From NCBI GenBank assembly GCA_031308135.1, contig JAHLJT010009419.1:65058723-65122722 (forward strand): DNA of 64,000 nucleotides. Reading direction: 5' to 3'. The DNA is from Acheta domesticus. Lineage: Eukaryota > Arthropoda > Insecta > Orthoptera > Gryllidae. The notes under the pieces are model-generated. The model had not been told where the DNA came from and searched no databases. It saw nothing but the letters and a program-made list of their open reading frames with translations. The stretch's first letter is position 1. Every line of letters starts with the position of its first letter. Both the position numbers and the translations under genes were made by a program. Positions 13,306 through 25,409 of the stretch are shown here, one piece after another.

Positions 13306-13510
13306 ATACCGCCCAGGCGCCGCGCGGCGAGGCGAGGCGAAGTGAGGTGAAACGGGCCGAGGGTGTCGCCGCGCGGTTTCATGTCTGTCGGCGGCGCGTG
13401 CGCCGGGAATGCCAAGTGCGCAGGGAAATAAACTTCGCGCACGACAGGTAGCTCGCCACCGCCGCCACGCCGCGCCGCGCCGCGCCCGCACGGGAGGAGG
13501 ACGGGGAGGA
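13306..13510. other. GC-rich islet
   Basis: About 200 bp of CpG-rich, low-complexity DNA lies between two SINE copies. The minus-strand open frame across it is rich in R, A and P and shows no domain. I see no gene. Confidence 0.4.
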
Positions 13511-13519
13511 GGGAATGGC

Positions 13520-14261
13520 CAGCTTAGGTGGCTCAGGGCATCAGTTGATACCACTGCTGTGCCTCGGAATGGAAGGTTCTAGGGATCGAGTGCCGAGGGT
13601 GGCAGAATTTTCGACACTAGCTATACTTCGGTTTTTCTTTCTTGCCGCACGGGGGTGTGTCATCAAAATAGAATATCTCACGGTACTTCGCGTCATTCTC
13701 CGTTGCGCCGCCAGAAGTCGTTTGATCGCCAGCACTGCTCGATACAGTCGCGATCATGCGACTCCTAGCGGCACCACCGAGAACGACGCGAAATACCGTG
13801 AGATATTCCATTTTATTGACACACCCCCGTGCACCAAGATAGAAGTACAGACAACTAGGTCGAATTCAGCCGCTGTCTGCAGGAGAATGCTAGCGACAAG
13901 CGGCTCTGATCGGTAGTTTTCCGTGGTGTCTTCAATCAACACCAGGTGAATGCCGGAACAGTACCCGAACGAACGGGCCAAGGACCATGAGAAATCTTTC
14001 CTCCCTCTTTCTCATGTTACGCTTAACCAAAACTTACACTTCACTCACATTCATTACACTAATTCATATATCGGGAGACCAGTCAGGGGCTTGGGGTTTG
14101 GCCGGCTGGGGATATCTATTCTGGCAAAACCCCACCATCCGTCGTTTACGCGGTTCTGGATTTCGCCATCAAGGGAAGATCACCGCCACCTCTTGCAAAA
14201 CATATACTATACTCACGGGAATAATATCTTGAGCCGTTGAAGTGTCCGAAAATATCAATCA
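13520..14261 (+). mobile_element. tRNA-derived SINE split by a hairpin element
   Basis: The head (GGTGGCTCAGGGCATCAG and a B-box-like GGGATCGAG) and the long body match the SINEs at 16.7 and 24.8 kb. The 3' part includes the GGGAGACCxGTC motif, the CGCCACCTC motif and an ATCAATCA-type tail. The match breaks at about 13622 and resumes at about 13850. The piece in between is a palindromic element listed separately, so the SINE is older than that insertion. Confidence 0.65.
13624..13847. mobile_element. Foldback/MITE-like hairpin element, copy A
   Basis: The two halves are inverted repeats of each other almost to the centre. The left arm starting GCACGGGGGTGTGTCA (13647) pairs with the right arm ending at 13832, and outer TACTTC/GAAGTA hexamers mark the likely ends. 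The centre GCACTGCTCGATACAGTCG is shared with the copy at 48.2 kb. There is no coding capacity. It sits inside a SINE. The target duplication is not clear. It could be a non-autonomous DNA transposon or a hairpin-RNA locus that moves. Confidence 0.6.
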
Positions 14262-14264
14262 GAG

Positions 14265-15225
14265 ATGGGGGAATGCCAGAAGAAAATGGAGCAAGACAGC
14301 GGAAGAGGCAGTCGGGAGCAGACAGAGGCAGCGACATAGAGACAGATGCAGAAGTAGGCACAAAGCCGGAGAAACAGATATGGAAGGAAAGAAACGGAGG
14401 CACGGGGAAGAAACGACGGAGAAAACTAGGCGTTAAGGCAACGAAAAGGAAAATGCGAACTTTATCTAAATATTTGTTTTCTACACTTTTGTATTAAATT
14501 TTTTATTCAAATTCTCACACATGTGCCATCTACCTCAAAAATAAAAATGCATTTAAATATTATTGTAATCTTAATTGATTTCTTTGCTTAATGACAGAAT
14601 TATCTAAAGAGCTGTTACTTTTACAGAATCCCTTATTGTATTTGGTCATTCTGTGTGAAATATAGAGATCTTAGTGTTACCGTAGCGTTATTAAATCTGA
14701 GCTTTTAACTTTATTAAAACTGCAAGTGGCATATCTCCCATTCGCCTAATTTCTCTTCTATATTTCATAATATGATGAAAACTGTAAAATTGTTCTGATA
14801 CCTTCATTTCAAGTCATGGGAGGAAGATATAGAGGAGAGAGTCTTTTAGATTTACAGAGAGAGGAGGGCGATATAGATAAAGAAATGCAGATGCACAGTG
14901 GTAGAAACAGTGATATATAAACAGAGAGTAGAAATAAGCAGGGAAATCTCTGCCAGATCCTTCGTGGTAGAGGCCTGGCAAACTCCGTGTGAGAGAGATT
15001 GTGAGAAAACGACGATATCCGTTCTTGAATTCTGAACATATCGCATTAATTAAGCAGTGCTCTCGGGTAATTAAGTTTCCATTTTCATACTCGAGGTTGT
15101 AAATATTACGCAAAGTACATATATGTCAAGATACAAATCTCTCAAGAAACAAATGTGTAATGTTTTCATCAAGGGATGTAATCTTTACAAAAACGTAACA
15201 TGCAACTCGTACGTTCATCCCCAAT
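14265..15225. other. Non-coding stretch with purine-rich segments
   Basis: Purine-rich, simple-sequence-like segments lie at about 14265-14460 and 14815-14950. They create long open frames rich in K, R, E and G that I reject as genes. The rest is AT-rich without features. Confidence 0.45.
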
Positions 15226-15230
15226 ACTCG

Positions 15231-15258
15231 CCCACACACACACACACATACACACACG

Positions 15259-15307
<49 letters not shown>
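15231..15307. repeat. Compound (CA)n(TA)n microsatellite
   Basis: The CA run is interrupted by TACA and GCA and then passes into a TA run. It has the same architecture as the microsatellites at 10.15 and 54.64 kb. Confidence 0.95.
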
Positions 15308-15309
<2 letters not shown>

Positions 15310-16026
15310 GCGTATTAAACATGTTCAGTACTAAGAATTAATGTGTGCACGTAAAGAAGGTGGCCCTTTACTTTGCTTGGCTTTCATGATACGACCTGAA
15401 CTAATCAACAGTCAATTTTTGAAAAATGTATTTATTGTCGCATTAACTGCTAGATTCTTAGCAACTACACATTAATATTGAAAAAAATCAGTTCATAAAT
15501 AATAATGGTTTCAAATTGAAGTACAAAAGCAATTTCGGTACAAGTAGTTGCCTCGATATTCATTTCAATATTTTTATATTTTTGTATTTGGGAATTATTG
15601 TGATTTTTGTGGATCTGAAATGATCAAGATAGCACGTTTGAAGTTAAGGACTTGTTTCTGCAATACTTTTGACAATGACGAGTAAATGTCTTCTTTGTAA
15701 CCATTTGAAGTATTGATTTCCACGCCTGTTGAGATATCATATCCCCCGATTTGTGTCATGAGATTATGCACTTCATTAGTTACCGACATCTGGATCTATT
15801 AGAATTACTTTATTGATTATTATTTACACGTATGAATTTTAGAGCAATTAAAGAGGTTAGGCAAGCTTTACGGTCGGCAATTCAGCATTCAAAATTTAAT
15901 ATTATTGTTAACATCAACTTCATATTTTCAGTTTATTCATAGTTTTCTAATTACATACGGTGATTTTAAAAAGTGATGTAGGTAATTTCTATTGTAAAAA
16001 TACCATTGTATATCATCCATTTATTA

Positions 16027-16028
16027 TC

Positions 16029-16063
<35 letters not shown>

Positions 16064-16085
16064 TTATTATTATTATTATTATTAG
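16027..16085. repeat. (TTA)n trinucleotide microsatellite
   Basis: A nearly pure TTA/ATT run has one interruption. The poly-tyrosine/isoleucine open frame across it is an artefact. Confidence 0.95.
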
Positions 16086-16685
16086 TTTGATGGTATACCT
16101 TACTATTTTTGGAAGTATGACTCATGCTAACAAAAGCTCTTATAGATCTTTAAAACAACTGCATTGTATTGTTATTCCAAAGTATCCATTTGTTTCTAGA
16201 CAGAAAAATAAGTCAAGCAATGAGACATTTCCCCCCATTACCAACATGGATGGCGGTTATGGTATAACCGTCAACGTCAATGTTTACGTACGTGGAGTGT
16301 CTGATGATAAAACGAGCATTGAAAACACGTATAATGTTTGAGTTTCTCCTTACTCCTTACGGAGTGTTTGTAAGGAAACGGTTCGGCGAGAGGCGCCGAG
16401 GGGCGTGGGCGGTTGCCAAGAGCCGCTAAGTGCAGAGATGCTGCGCACAATGGCTTCGACCCGCCCCCTCGCGCACCGGCCACCTGCCTGCGGTCGTCCC
16501 TGGCCCCCTCCCACTCCCTGCATCGGCACAGCCAGCGCCGCACCGCGAAGAAACGGCGTGAGGTGGAATGCTCATTGACGTATGTAAAATTGCTGTTATA
16601 CGTATTAAATTTGTTATATCACACAAAAACAATTACATTTATTTAACATCTGCTTTAACAAGACGTTCTACAAGAAAATTTGGAC

Positions 16686-17236
16686 CGGGAGAGATGGCTC
16701 ACTGCATCAACCTGATGTCACTGCAGTCCCTCTGACCGGGAGGTCCTAGGTTCGAGAAGCGACGGCGGCAGGATTTTCGACTCTAGCTTGTCAGCTAGGT
16801 CGAATTCAGTCGCTGTCTGGAGGAGAATTCTAGCGGCCGGCTGCTCTGATCGGTAGTTTTCCGTGGTTTCTCCGATCAACACCAGGCGAATGCCGGAGCA
16901 GTACCGTAACAAACCGGCCACGGACCGCGCGCGATCTTTCCTTCCTCTTCCTTGTCCTATCCTGTCCTCTTACACACACACTTACACTAACATGCACTAC
17001 ACTACCACACATGCCGGGAGACCGGTCGGGAGCCTACAGCTTGTCCCGGTTGGGGCGGTACCCCGCTGGTGGGAGATACCTGGTTGAGGGCAAACCCCGC
17101 TAGTCGACGGCAGGTCGACGCCAGATATCGCCATCCAGCGGGGAAAAGATCATCGCCACCTCCCGAGAAAACACGCACTACACTTACGGGACTAATGACC
17201 AAATTAGTTGACGCGCCCGGAAACATCAATCAATCA
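16686..17236 (+). mobile_element. tRNA-derived SINE, near full length
   Basis: The tRNA-like head has an A box TGGCTCACTGC (16695-16705) and a B box GGTTCGAG (16749-16756), spaced as in a pol III promoter. A long body of about 480 bp follows and ends in a CATCAATCAATCAA tail. At about 550 bp it is long for a SINE. It is the cleanest copy of the family here. The pyrimidine-rich stretch at about 16935-16975 (CTTCCTCTTCC) and the GGTCGGGAGCC motif are also present in the other copies. Confidence 0.75.
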
Positions 17237-17699
17237 AGAAAATTTGGTAAATTTTAATGTATACAAAAACAATGAATTTACATTTATAACAGACCAGTGA
17301 CAATTCTACTGAGTGTGAATTTCAGATTTAACAGTGAGTATATTGTCAGTCGTCTAGTGTCTTTTATACAATATTTTATCCAACGCTATTATCCAACAGG
17401 TTATGCTCCAGAAAATTGGATTGATTCTCAAACATCTGCTGATATCTGTAACTGCAACTGGTTATTTCTTCTTTAACGGCTTTAACGGCATATGAATGAT
17501 GGCATTAGAAATATGCCAAGGAACATTTGTAGCATTGCGCAGTAATATGGACTCAAACCTTTACAAAATAAAATAACAATGTGGAATGCTGAAGATTGTT
17601 CGAACGCAGTATCTACATCGGATAATCGATGGAGATAAATTCAAGTGTGTGCTCCCACAGACAGAATGAACGAATCATGTTCTGAAAGTCAGAGTCACG

Positions 17700-17880
17700 A
17701 ATGGGGGCTCATGGAGTGATGGATAGGGCATTTGCCTTCCACCCGTTTCGAACCCCGCCCAATCCCTGTGGAACTTGTGGAAGAAGCGAGCTCTCAGTGG
17801 GATATCTCGGAGCTCTCCTGTTTATCCTACCTCTTATTCTTCCATGGCTTCATCATAATTTTTTTCAAAACTATTCCCAG
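17700..17880 (+). mobile_element. Second tRNA-derived SINE type
   Basis: The A-box-like GGGCTCATGGAGTGATGG and the B-box GTTTCGAACCCC (17745-17756) are separated by TTTGCCTTCCAC, an arrangement close to a tRNA. The body differs from the 16.7 kb family. A related diverged copy lies at about 45.23 kb. The 3' end is not clear. Confidence 0.5.
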
Positions 17881-17939
17881 TATCATCTATTTATCACCCT
17901 ATCACTCCTGAGCCTCAATTATCTTGGTAGCTCGAGCTT

Positions 17940-19560
17940 CGTAATATAAATAAATTGAAGTCAGAATAAGTTGCGTGAGGTCCCACCTGTAATGTTATGT
18001 TTGATGTCTCGGAACGTTGCTTCTCTCTGGCTTTCTTGATGAACTCAAATTTAGTTGATAGTTTTGTTGAGCATTTGCTGAAAAGTTACTGGGCTAACGC
18101 ATTCAGTGAGTTATTTCGGGAAATTAATGTGCCAAAGGTGTCATAGAGATATGCAAATTTGGCCAACACCAATAAACAGAAAAAATAACAAAAAATTATA
18201 ATTAATGTGAAGCTAATAAATATCATAATTCTGTACAACGTGTCATTATTGTAAGCAATTCAGGCAGGCAGTGTATATTTTTGGCAAATTTCACATTACT
18301 TTGAATTGTGTTCTTCATAGGTAGTATATGAAATTACTTCGTGAAATGCTCCATAATTAAAAACAGAGTACTGTTCCTAAATTATCTTCAAAACGTTTAA
18401 TGGAACAATTTATGACAGGTACATTTTTTATAAATAATTTACCTTACCCAGCTTTTTTAAAATTGTAATATATTCATAGGGTCCCACAAGCCCTAGAGTG
18501 CATGTTTAACAAAGAATAAGTGTGTAAGTTCAGGGTTAAAATTTAAGCAGTTGTATCTTTTCATTGGTTGGTGCCCCTGTGAAAACCCGTGGAGAGAGCT
18601 GCGGGAGAGGATTCCGAGTGCGTCACCGCTTTGTGGTGGCTGCTGGGGCGAAGCGGGTCGGCGGGTGCGGCGCGGCGCAGGGCGGGGCGAGGCAACGTAG
18701 GAGCCTGGGTGAAGACAGAAACGCACCTGGAGACAGAGAACGTACACCGTTCGTGAGTCGGGAATTGCAGGCCAGGGAATAAGCAAGAAAAGACACATTT
18801 TTACTGTTATAAAATTATCCTCTGTTTCTAGTCATTTCGGCCAAACATGGTGAAGCGATTCTAGTTTTCTCTCTTTCATTATGCTTTTGCCACGTTAACT
18901 GATACTTTATTGCTCTACCACTGAAGGAGAAAATTCTCCAAAACTGTCACTGACTTTTGCTTCTTTGATTCGAAAGTTTATGAAATAATACATTTGATAT
19001 TATAACAATTGTTAATTACTTCAATTAATTTACCTCCTGTACGAAAGTTTTTCCCTCAAACTACTTACAAATCAATAATTTTCCTGTGTAACAGAAACCG
19101 TGACCACGATTTCTATATATTTCTTTCGGAGCCAGCATTTTCCCCAACCCTGTCTTTTTCACGTACCGTTCGACACTCTTAACTAAATATTTTTCTAACA
19201 TTTTCTCCGCCGTAAAATATCCGCTTATGTGGGACTGCATCACTGATTTGACCCACTATTGGAGGAATGGCCGAGATTCAATATGCAAGGTGAGTACTGT
19301 TTGATGTTCAACACAAAAAACAAGTAAGTTATCCAAATTATTATGAAGTTTTCATTACGTTGTGTATAACAGTAAAAAAGTATTTAGTTTTTTATAACAA
19401 TATATAGTACAAAGAAAGATAGGACACTTGTGATATAAGAAGACTTATGAGACACCATCAGCATAAAAAGCAGTTGGTGTATTTGCTAGAATACATGGTA
19501 TTATCCCTCTGGGTTCATCAGATATAACACGTCAAATTTTGAATTTAGCAGATTATTTTC
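17940..19560. other. AT-rich stretch with one GC islet
   Basis: A CpG-rich islet at about 18575-18780 lies in AT-rich DNA. Open frames exist on both strands of the islet, but none has a domain or a paired set of splice sites. I see nothing else. Confidence 0.4.
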
Positions 19561-19579
19561 GGGAAACAACAGGTGCACA

Positions 19580-19688
19580 TGCAACGCGTTCACGTTATTC
19601 ACGATAACGTGAGTTGCAGCGAAATTTGTATTGGGGATAAAAATTTCGCTGCAACTCACGTTATCGTGAATAACGCGAACGCAGTGCA
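19580..19688. repeat. Near-perfect 48-bp inverted repeat with 13-bp loop
   Basis: The arms at 19580-19627 and 19641-19688 are inverted copies with three mismatches, all in the outer 13 positions; the inner 35 bp are perfect. Each arm also contains a smaller palindrome (ACGTTATTCACGATAACGT), so alternative folds are possible. The sequence differs from the 13.6/48.2 kb hairpin family. It may be a very small foldback element or a hairpin-RNA precursor. Confidence 0.85.
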
Positions 19689-19689
19689 T

Positions 19690-22480
19690 TTTAAGCCCCT
19701 AAAACTAGATTTTTGTGTCTCATCAAGTACACGAATTACTTCTCTTATACTGTAATATACAAAATAAGATCTTTTTGGACGCTTTTTTACATATTTTTTG
19801 GGATGATCCCACTCCCCAATCCGGATTTTCAGAAACTTGGAAGTTATTTCAACTTATAAATCAAATTTAAAAGTATGTAATATTGTCATGGACATAAATA
19901 GTTATTTATAAACTTGCAGAGGTTACATATTGCCTGCATTAATACATCTGTATATTTAAGTAAACTTACCGGTATAACGTTCGCAGCTCTAACATGGAGG
20001 AACTCTGCCGGTAGACTCGGGGCGACCATGACCTCGTGAAAACACGGCTCAGACTCCCGTTTCTCCGTTTGTATTCTACTGTGGTGCGAGCGCTCTCCTA
20101 CATCTCACTACCAGGCCGAAAGTTGACACTGCTGAAGGACACTTCTTCATAGATTTGCATTCACGGCAAAGTAACACATACACAGTGGTTCTCTAAGGCA
20201 GCCATGTCAAGGTCGCGGGCGAGGTAATAAGCTCACTAGAGTTCGCGGACACTGCATTGTGTACCACTGGCATGAGATTTAAAGTAAGTGTGGTATAAAC
20301 GCATTAACTCCCTACGTTCAGCTTAGGTTTAAAAGGCAAAGATTCTTCCTTTAAAATGATGTTCGCCCATAAGCGTGAGTTGTTAATTTATAAAGGCTTG
20401 TTAATTTATTTCACATTATTACTTTTTACAACAAATAATTGAATATCGAATAAAAATAACACTAAACGAAAACACGGAAAAATACAACATTCCTGATCCG
20501 TAGCAAATAGTAACTAGAATGGCAAATTTAAACGCAAAAACATAAACAAAACGCTGAATTTATTTATTTGTTGTATTTTACAAATACTTTTTGTTTTAAG
20601 CGGTTCAGATTTCAAAATCAAGATAACCATATTTTCAATTAGGGACATAGATGTCAAATTGTAAGTTTGTTTTGGAGTAAAGTATACGTAATATTGAAAA
20701 TTATAATTATATTAGGACACTTTTATGTATATTAATTATTAAATATAATTAACTATTTTAAATCAATGTAGATTTTAGTTTAAACTAGCTTCAAAATAAT
20801 GTGATTACTACTTGACACAATGTATCCTCAATGGGGAAATGAAGCCATTTTTTTCGTAAGTTTTCAATTTTTTTAAAAATACTTCGAGTTAAATCTAAAA
20901 ATTGTAATTTTTACTGAAGTTTGGTATGGTAGGGGTCTAGCATGTGTGCAGTTTTCAGATTTTTATCTGGCCCCCCAACAGAGATATTACAATTCAAAAT
21001 TGGGAAAAACTCCCAAATTCCCGTTTTCAAGAGGATGTAATTTTGAAGGGGTACGTTATATACCAATGATATTTTACAAAAAGTAACTATACTTTTTTGT
21101 GTAAAGAACAGAAAAAATTAAGGCTTAGATTCTATTGCTTCTTTGAAAAATTACTCTCTGAAAATCGAATTTCGTTCATTCGCGTTCCAAAGATTTGGTT
21201 GCAAATATTTCCCAAATAAAGACATAGAAAATATGTAAATAATATTTCGATTTGCAGGCCAGAGTATGCTGATTTGAATTCTTTTTATTTTAGAATGCTA
21301 GAATAACCAAGAGCTGAGCAATTTAGGAAAGAGTAAATGTCAGCGAACGCGAAAAATGGCGCACGGCGCGAAACAAAAATGGCCGCCATTTGTAAACCAG
21401 GTACAATAAAAAAAAGTTAAAGATGGCTTTGAACAGCCAAAACATAAGGAAATTTATGTACAAAATATGAAATTTTTTCGAGGTGGGCGAGCGACCAAAA
21501 TTTATTAAATTCTGGGCCACTTAAAATGGATCGACCCCCTTACGTTAAAATAAATACTTTGTTTCCATAAATATGATAAAGTCTTAATTTTCTTTTTCAT
21601 TTAAGCTGACAATTTTGTAATTTGATACACGACATTTAGGAAAGAGGCTTTCCAAACCATCTATTAGTAGCGAGCCTTTACGTGGCATAACATTAAATAA
21701 ATTATATTTTTTAGTTTATCGTTAAAGTTATACATTTGTTCTCCTTTTAGTATTTTTATTTATTTGCTAGTAAAATATGTAAATAAAAATATTTAACGGA
21801 AAGGCGGCTTATAAATGCAGGTTCTCTTCTTGTTTTAGGCTGCGCATACCTATGTAAAAAAGTAAAAATAATTGAAATATTTTTTTCACACACTCATCAC
21901 TTGAGTTTTGTTTATAAGTTTAAAGATAGAACCATTAGATGGAATTATGCACCAAAAAATACATTAATTTATTATTCAATTCCAATTATCAAATACAATT
22001 CATTGATGACAAAATATATGCAGATATTTTATTAATGGATTACAAAAAAATAAAATACCCCCTTTGATATCGTTGGTTAATCCTTATATAGTCATCGAGA
22101 ACCTGCGTTCATTCGTCCCCACGTCCATCGCTCTTGGTTGGACACTTTCCCATCTCTCAATCGAGACAAAGAAGGTCTCATTAGACGCATCTTAATAACC
22201 TGGTGGGGAACTGATGATTTGATTTTGCGGATTCATCCACAAGATTCTCAGAAATGTCCAAAAAAAGCGTATTTTTCTTTTTTCAACTAAAACGCATTCT
22301 GGGTGACTTACGCCATTTTGATGTCTTACAAAATCGAATGGCAAAATTCTTATCCGGTTTCCTTTAGAGTATTCTGGGAAAATTCTAGAAACGTTTTTTA
22401 GGTTTCAATGCTCATATGTACTCAGTGGTGAAACGCTGTGTAACATAAAATCACCACCATAGTACATGAATCATTACGAC
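19690..22480. other. AT-rich non-coding stretch
   Basis: No gene is recognised. The part at about 20820-21060 (homopolymer-rich, with GGCCCCCCAACAGAGAT and CCCAAATTCCCGTTTTC) looks like interspersed repeat DNA, but I cannot assign a family. Confidence 0.4.
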
Positions 22481-22489
22481 CTTATTCAG

Positions 22490-23011
22490 CACGTTGATAG
22501 CAATTAAAGGTCTACTATCACTGTCCAAAAAATAATTGTAATGTCACTCTAACATGCATCGCTTCTCACCGAGTAATAAAGGGAAATGAAGATGCTGACT
22601 ACTTAGCAAAGAATTCTTCTAAATTTCCTTTAACCAATAACTTCATCTCTGATTCCCTTGACGACATTAAACAATTATTCAATTACCAGCATTACGACTA
22701 TGAGATTTCAAACTACGACTATGAGAAATCAACACATTCAAATTAAGCCAAGTTAGGAATTCAGTACTAGATACTCCTCTTCTCCTCAACTTCAAAAGAA
22801 AACATCAAGTTATTTTATCAAGACTCCGAATTGGCCTTTTCAATTTGAGCCAAAGTTATTTATTTAAAAAGACAAATCCCGATCCATGTCCAAATTGTGG
22901 TGAAATTATTTCTACATACCATTTATTAGTGGAAAGTCCTTTCACAAGTGATCTCAGGAAAAACTTACAATTTGATACTGATATTCATTCTTTGTTAAAT
23001 TCTACTTCGTA
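22490..23011 (+). pseudogene. Decayed 3' end of a non-LTR retrotransposon ORF2 (RNase H and CCHC tail)
   Basis: In the frame starting at about 22540 the sequence reads SHRVIKGNEDADYLAK, which matches the C-terminal part of the RNase H domain found in I/Jockey-type non-LTR elements (SHxGIxGNExADxLAK). After in-frame stops, a second stretch reads RLRIGLFNLSQSYLFKK and PCPNCGEIISTYHLLVES, matching the end of such ORF2 proteins (R.RIGH..L...YL...CP.CG...T..HLL.EC). The final Cys of the zinc motif is changed to Ser. Several stops and frame changes show it is dead. The clade cannot be fixed because RT is not preserved. Confidence 0.65.
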
Positions 23012-23019
23012 GTATGACA

Positions 23020-24480
23020 AAATTATTAAACTTTTATGGGTTGCAAAATTAGAACAATATGTATAGTATTTCGTCTCTTGTTAAAAAATGCACACACTTG
23101 CAATATTAAATCATTTATTTGTAAATATTTTAAATTGTTAAAAGGCAATGTCATGAAATAGTTATGTAATCAAATATGTAAATGTTCATATAAAGTAAAT
23201 TAGTAAGAGTTTTTGATCGTTTGTGACCATGTAATTCCACAGTGATATAAAATAAATTAATTAAAAAACATTATTTTTCAATTAAACAAAAATGAAAACA
23301 AGGATTTTAAACGATTATTTCTAATGTAACTTTTATGTTCGAAAATAGAAGACATGGGGAATATGTTTATGATTTATTTTTATTAGTAACTTGCAGGTCA
23401 CAAAACGTTTGAACATGAAACAACCTGCCGGATGAGCCGTGCTGATGCAATTAAAAATTAGGTACAAACAATACTTTAATATTTAAAAAAAATCATCCGG
23501 CTAATCTCTGTGAAGGCACAGGTCTTATTCTTTTATTACAAATCGTCTCTAAATTAAATAGAAATAACTAAGCCAATCATAAGAGCTAGACATAAACAAG
23601 CAAATTAAAATGACGATACACTTGCAAGTATACTTTAAACGAGAAAGTAAAAACATATCTAGTGTAGACTGTTGGTTAACTGTATACATTTGATACCCTC
23701 TTTAAATAGTGTTTCTGACACTGCGCTGCAAACCCTGTCTACTGAGAGCAATGTATTCGTGCTGCACCTGTAAAACGTCCAGAAGATCTATCTGGAGCAC
23801 AAAGTGCAAGAAACTGGCTAGCACGTGGAGTAAAACGGGTATTGCAAGAATATCAGTGCGGTGTAGAAGGTTTTATGTGCTTTGAACTTAAAACTGTAAT
23901 TGAAGTTTTAATTCATAACATATAGCAAAATGCATACTTACAAATTATTATCAATAATTATATAAAATACGTTTAAAATAAAATGTACACCATCAGTAAA
24001 TGTAAAAAAATGAAATATTGGGGAACAATTATATCACACATCGACAATACTGGGAAAGGGAATTTTCAAAAAGTAATAGTTTACTAATTAAATTCAAAAC
24101 TGTTCAAAGAACTGAGGAGCAATTCTCATAGTAGATTTGGTCAAAATAATAAAATATTTATTTTGATCATTTTTAGATTTTGTGAATTTGTATTTCTATA
24201 TTACTCTATTGATCAACAGATTTTTTTTCTAACGTTACTACCGGATCTACAAGTACATACTAGTTGCAGTGTTAATCAGCCACACGTAAGCCACACGTAA
24301 ACTGAAAATGTACCCACCCCATGCCCCAACACCAGTGAGGTATCAGGGAGGATATCCTTAATAATGACAATTAATATTTGTCATAAATAATTGAGTAAAG
24401 TGTTATGAAATTCCAGTTGTAATTCAAAACTTGAATTTTCAGGTTTGCGCTACTTATGCAGCCGACGTACGACACGTACC
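23020..24480. other. AT-rich stretch, nothing recognised
   Basis: No open frame of interest, no repeat copy recognised. Part may be the 3' untranslated end of the decayed non-LTR element just upstream. Confidence 0.4.
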
Positions 24481-24499
24481 TCTCCATGTTCATAAGAAG

Positions 24500-24775
24500 T
24501 AGCATTTCATGCGGGACTTGTGTGTCTGCCAGTATGTGGTTCAGTGGTTCCGCACGGCGAGTGACAGGTCCCTCCGCATGAGGTCGCTGCCCAAGGGCGG
24601 GGACCGCGACGGGAACAATAGGCCCCGATGCATCTCATTTGCGACAGCGAGCGGGACACCAGCGCGCATAACCCGCTCCACCCTCCCCACCCGGACGCTC
24701 AACCCACCTGACACATACCGAACAGTGAGCGAACACATTTGCTGTTGGGTTCCCATTGGTGGAAATTCATGAAGT
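24500..24775. other. CpG-rich islet with open frames on both strands
   Basis: A GC-rich islet directly precedes a SINE. The minus strand carries an unbroken 71-codon frame (24541-24756) and the plus strand an 87-codon frame (24509-24772). Neither resembles a family I know, and splice signals do not bracket either frame cleanly. It could be an exon, a promoter island or chance. Confidence 0.2.
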
Positions 24776-24826
24776 CATTCGACAATCACCCACTAGTTTC
24801 AACCCGCGCGCCCAACCCGTTCGAAC

Positions 24827-25404
24827 TGGGAGAGATGGTTTCAGTACGTCATCTGATGTCGCTGCAGTGCCTCTGACCGGGAGGTTCTAGGTTCGAGTCC
24901 CGATGGTGGCAGGATTTTCGGCACTGGCTTATCTTCTCAGTCGAATTCAGTCGCTATCTGGAGGGGGATTCTTGCGGCCGGCTGTTCTGATCAGTAGTTT
25001 GCCGTATTTTTTCGATTAACACCAGGCGATTGCCGGAGAAGTGCCCAAAAAAACGAGTCACGGACCGCGCATGATCATCCCTTCCTCTTGTCCTATCCTC
25101 TTCCTTTGATTGTCTTAACCATACCTCTTAAACACATATACACTAACATGCACTACACTGTCACACATGTCGGGAGATCGGTCGGGGGTTGAGAGCTTGT
25201 CCCGTATGGGGCAGTGCCCCGGTGGTGGGAGATACCTGGTTGTGGAAAACTCCGCTAACTCCGCTAGTAAACAGTAAGTCGGCGTCGGATCTCGCCATCC
25301 AAAGGGGGAAAATAAACGCCACCTTGCGATGAAAAATTATTCACTTATGGGAGTAATGACCTCAGTAGTTGATGCTCCCGGAATCACTAACAATCAATCA
25401 ATTA
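24827..25404 (+). mobile_element. tRNA-derived SINE, near full length
   Basis: This is the same family as the 16.7 kb copy. The head carries GATGGTTTCAGTACGTC, the B box GGTTCGAGTCCC matches the pol III consensus well (24892-24903), and the body includes GGTCGGGGGTTGAGAG and GCCACCTTGCG. The tail is CAATCAATCAA. It differs from the 16.7 kb copy by many substitutions and small indels. Confidence 0.75.
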
Positions 25405-25409
25405 CTCAA

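Noticed and set aside
14237..14497. Lysine/arginine-rich 86-codon frame
   Set aside because: Produced by a purine-rich simple sequence next to a SINE tail.
19501..19755. Two similar open frames on opposite strands sharing VIHDNVSCSE
   Set aside because: The likeness is a consequence of the inverted repeat at 19580-19688, not of homologous proteins.
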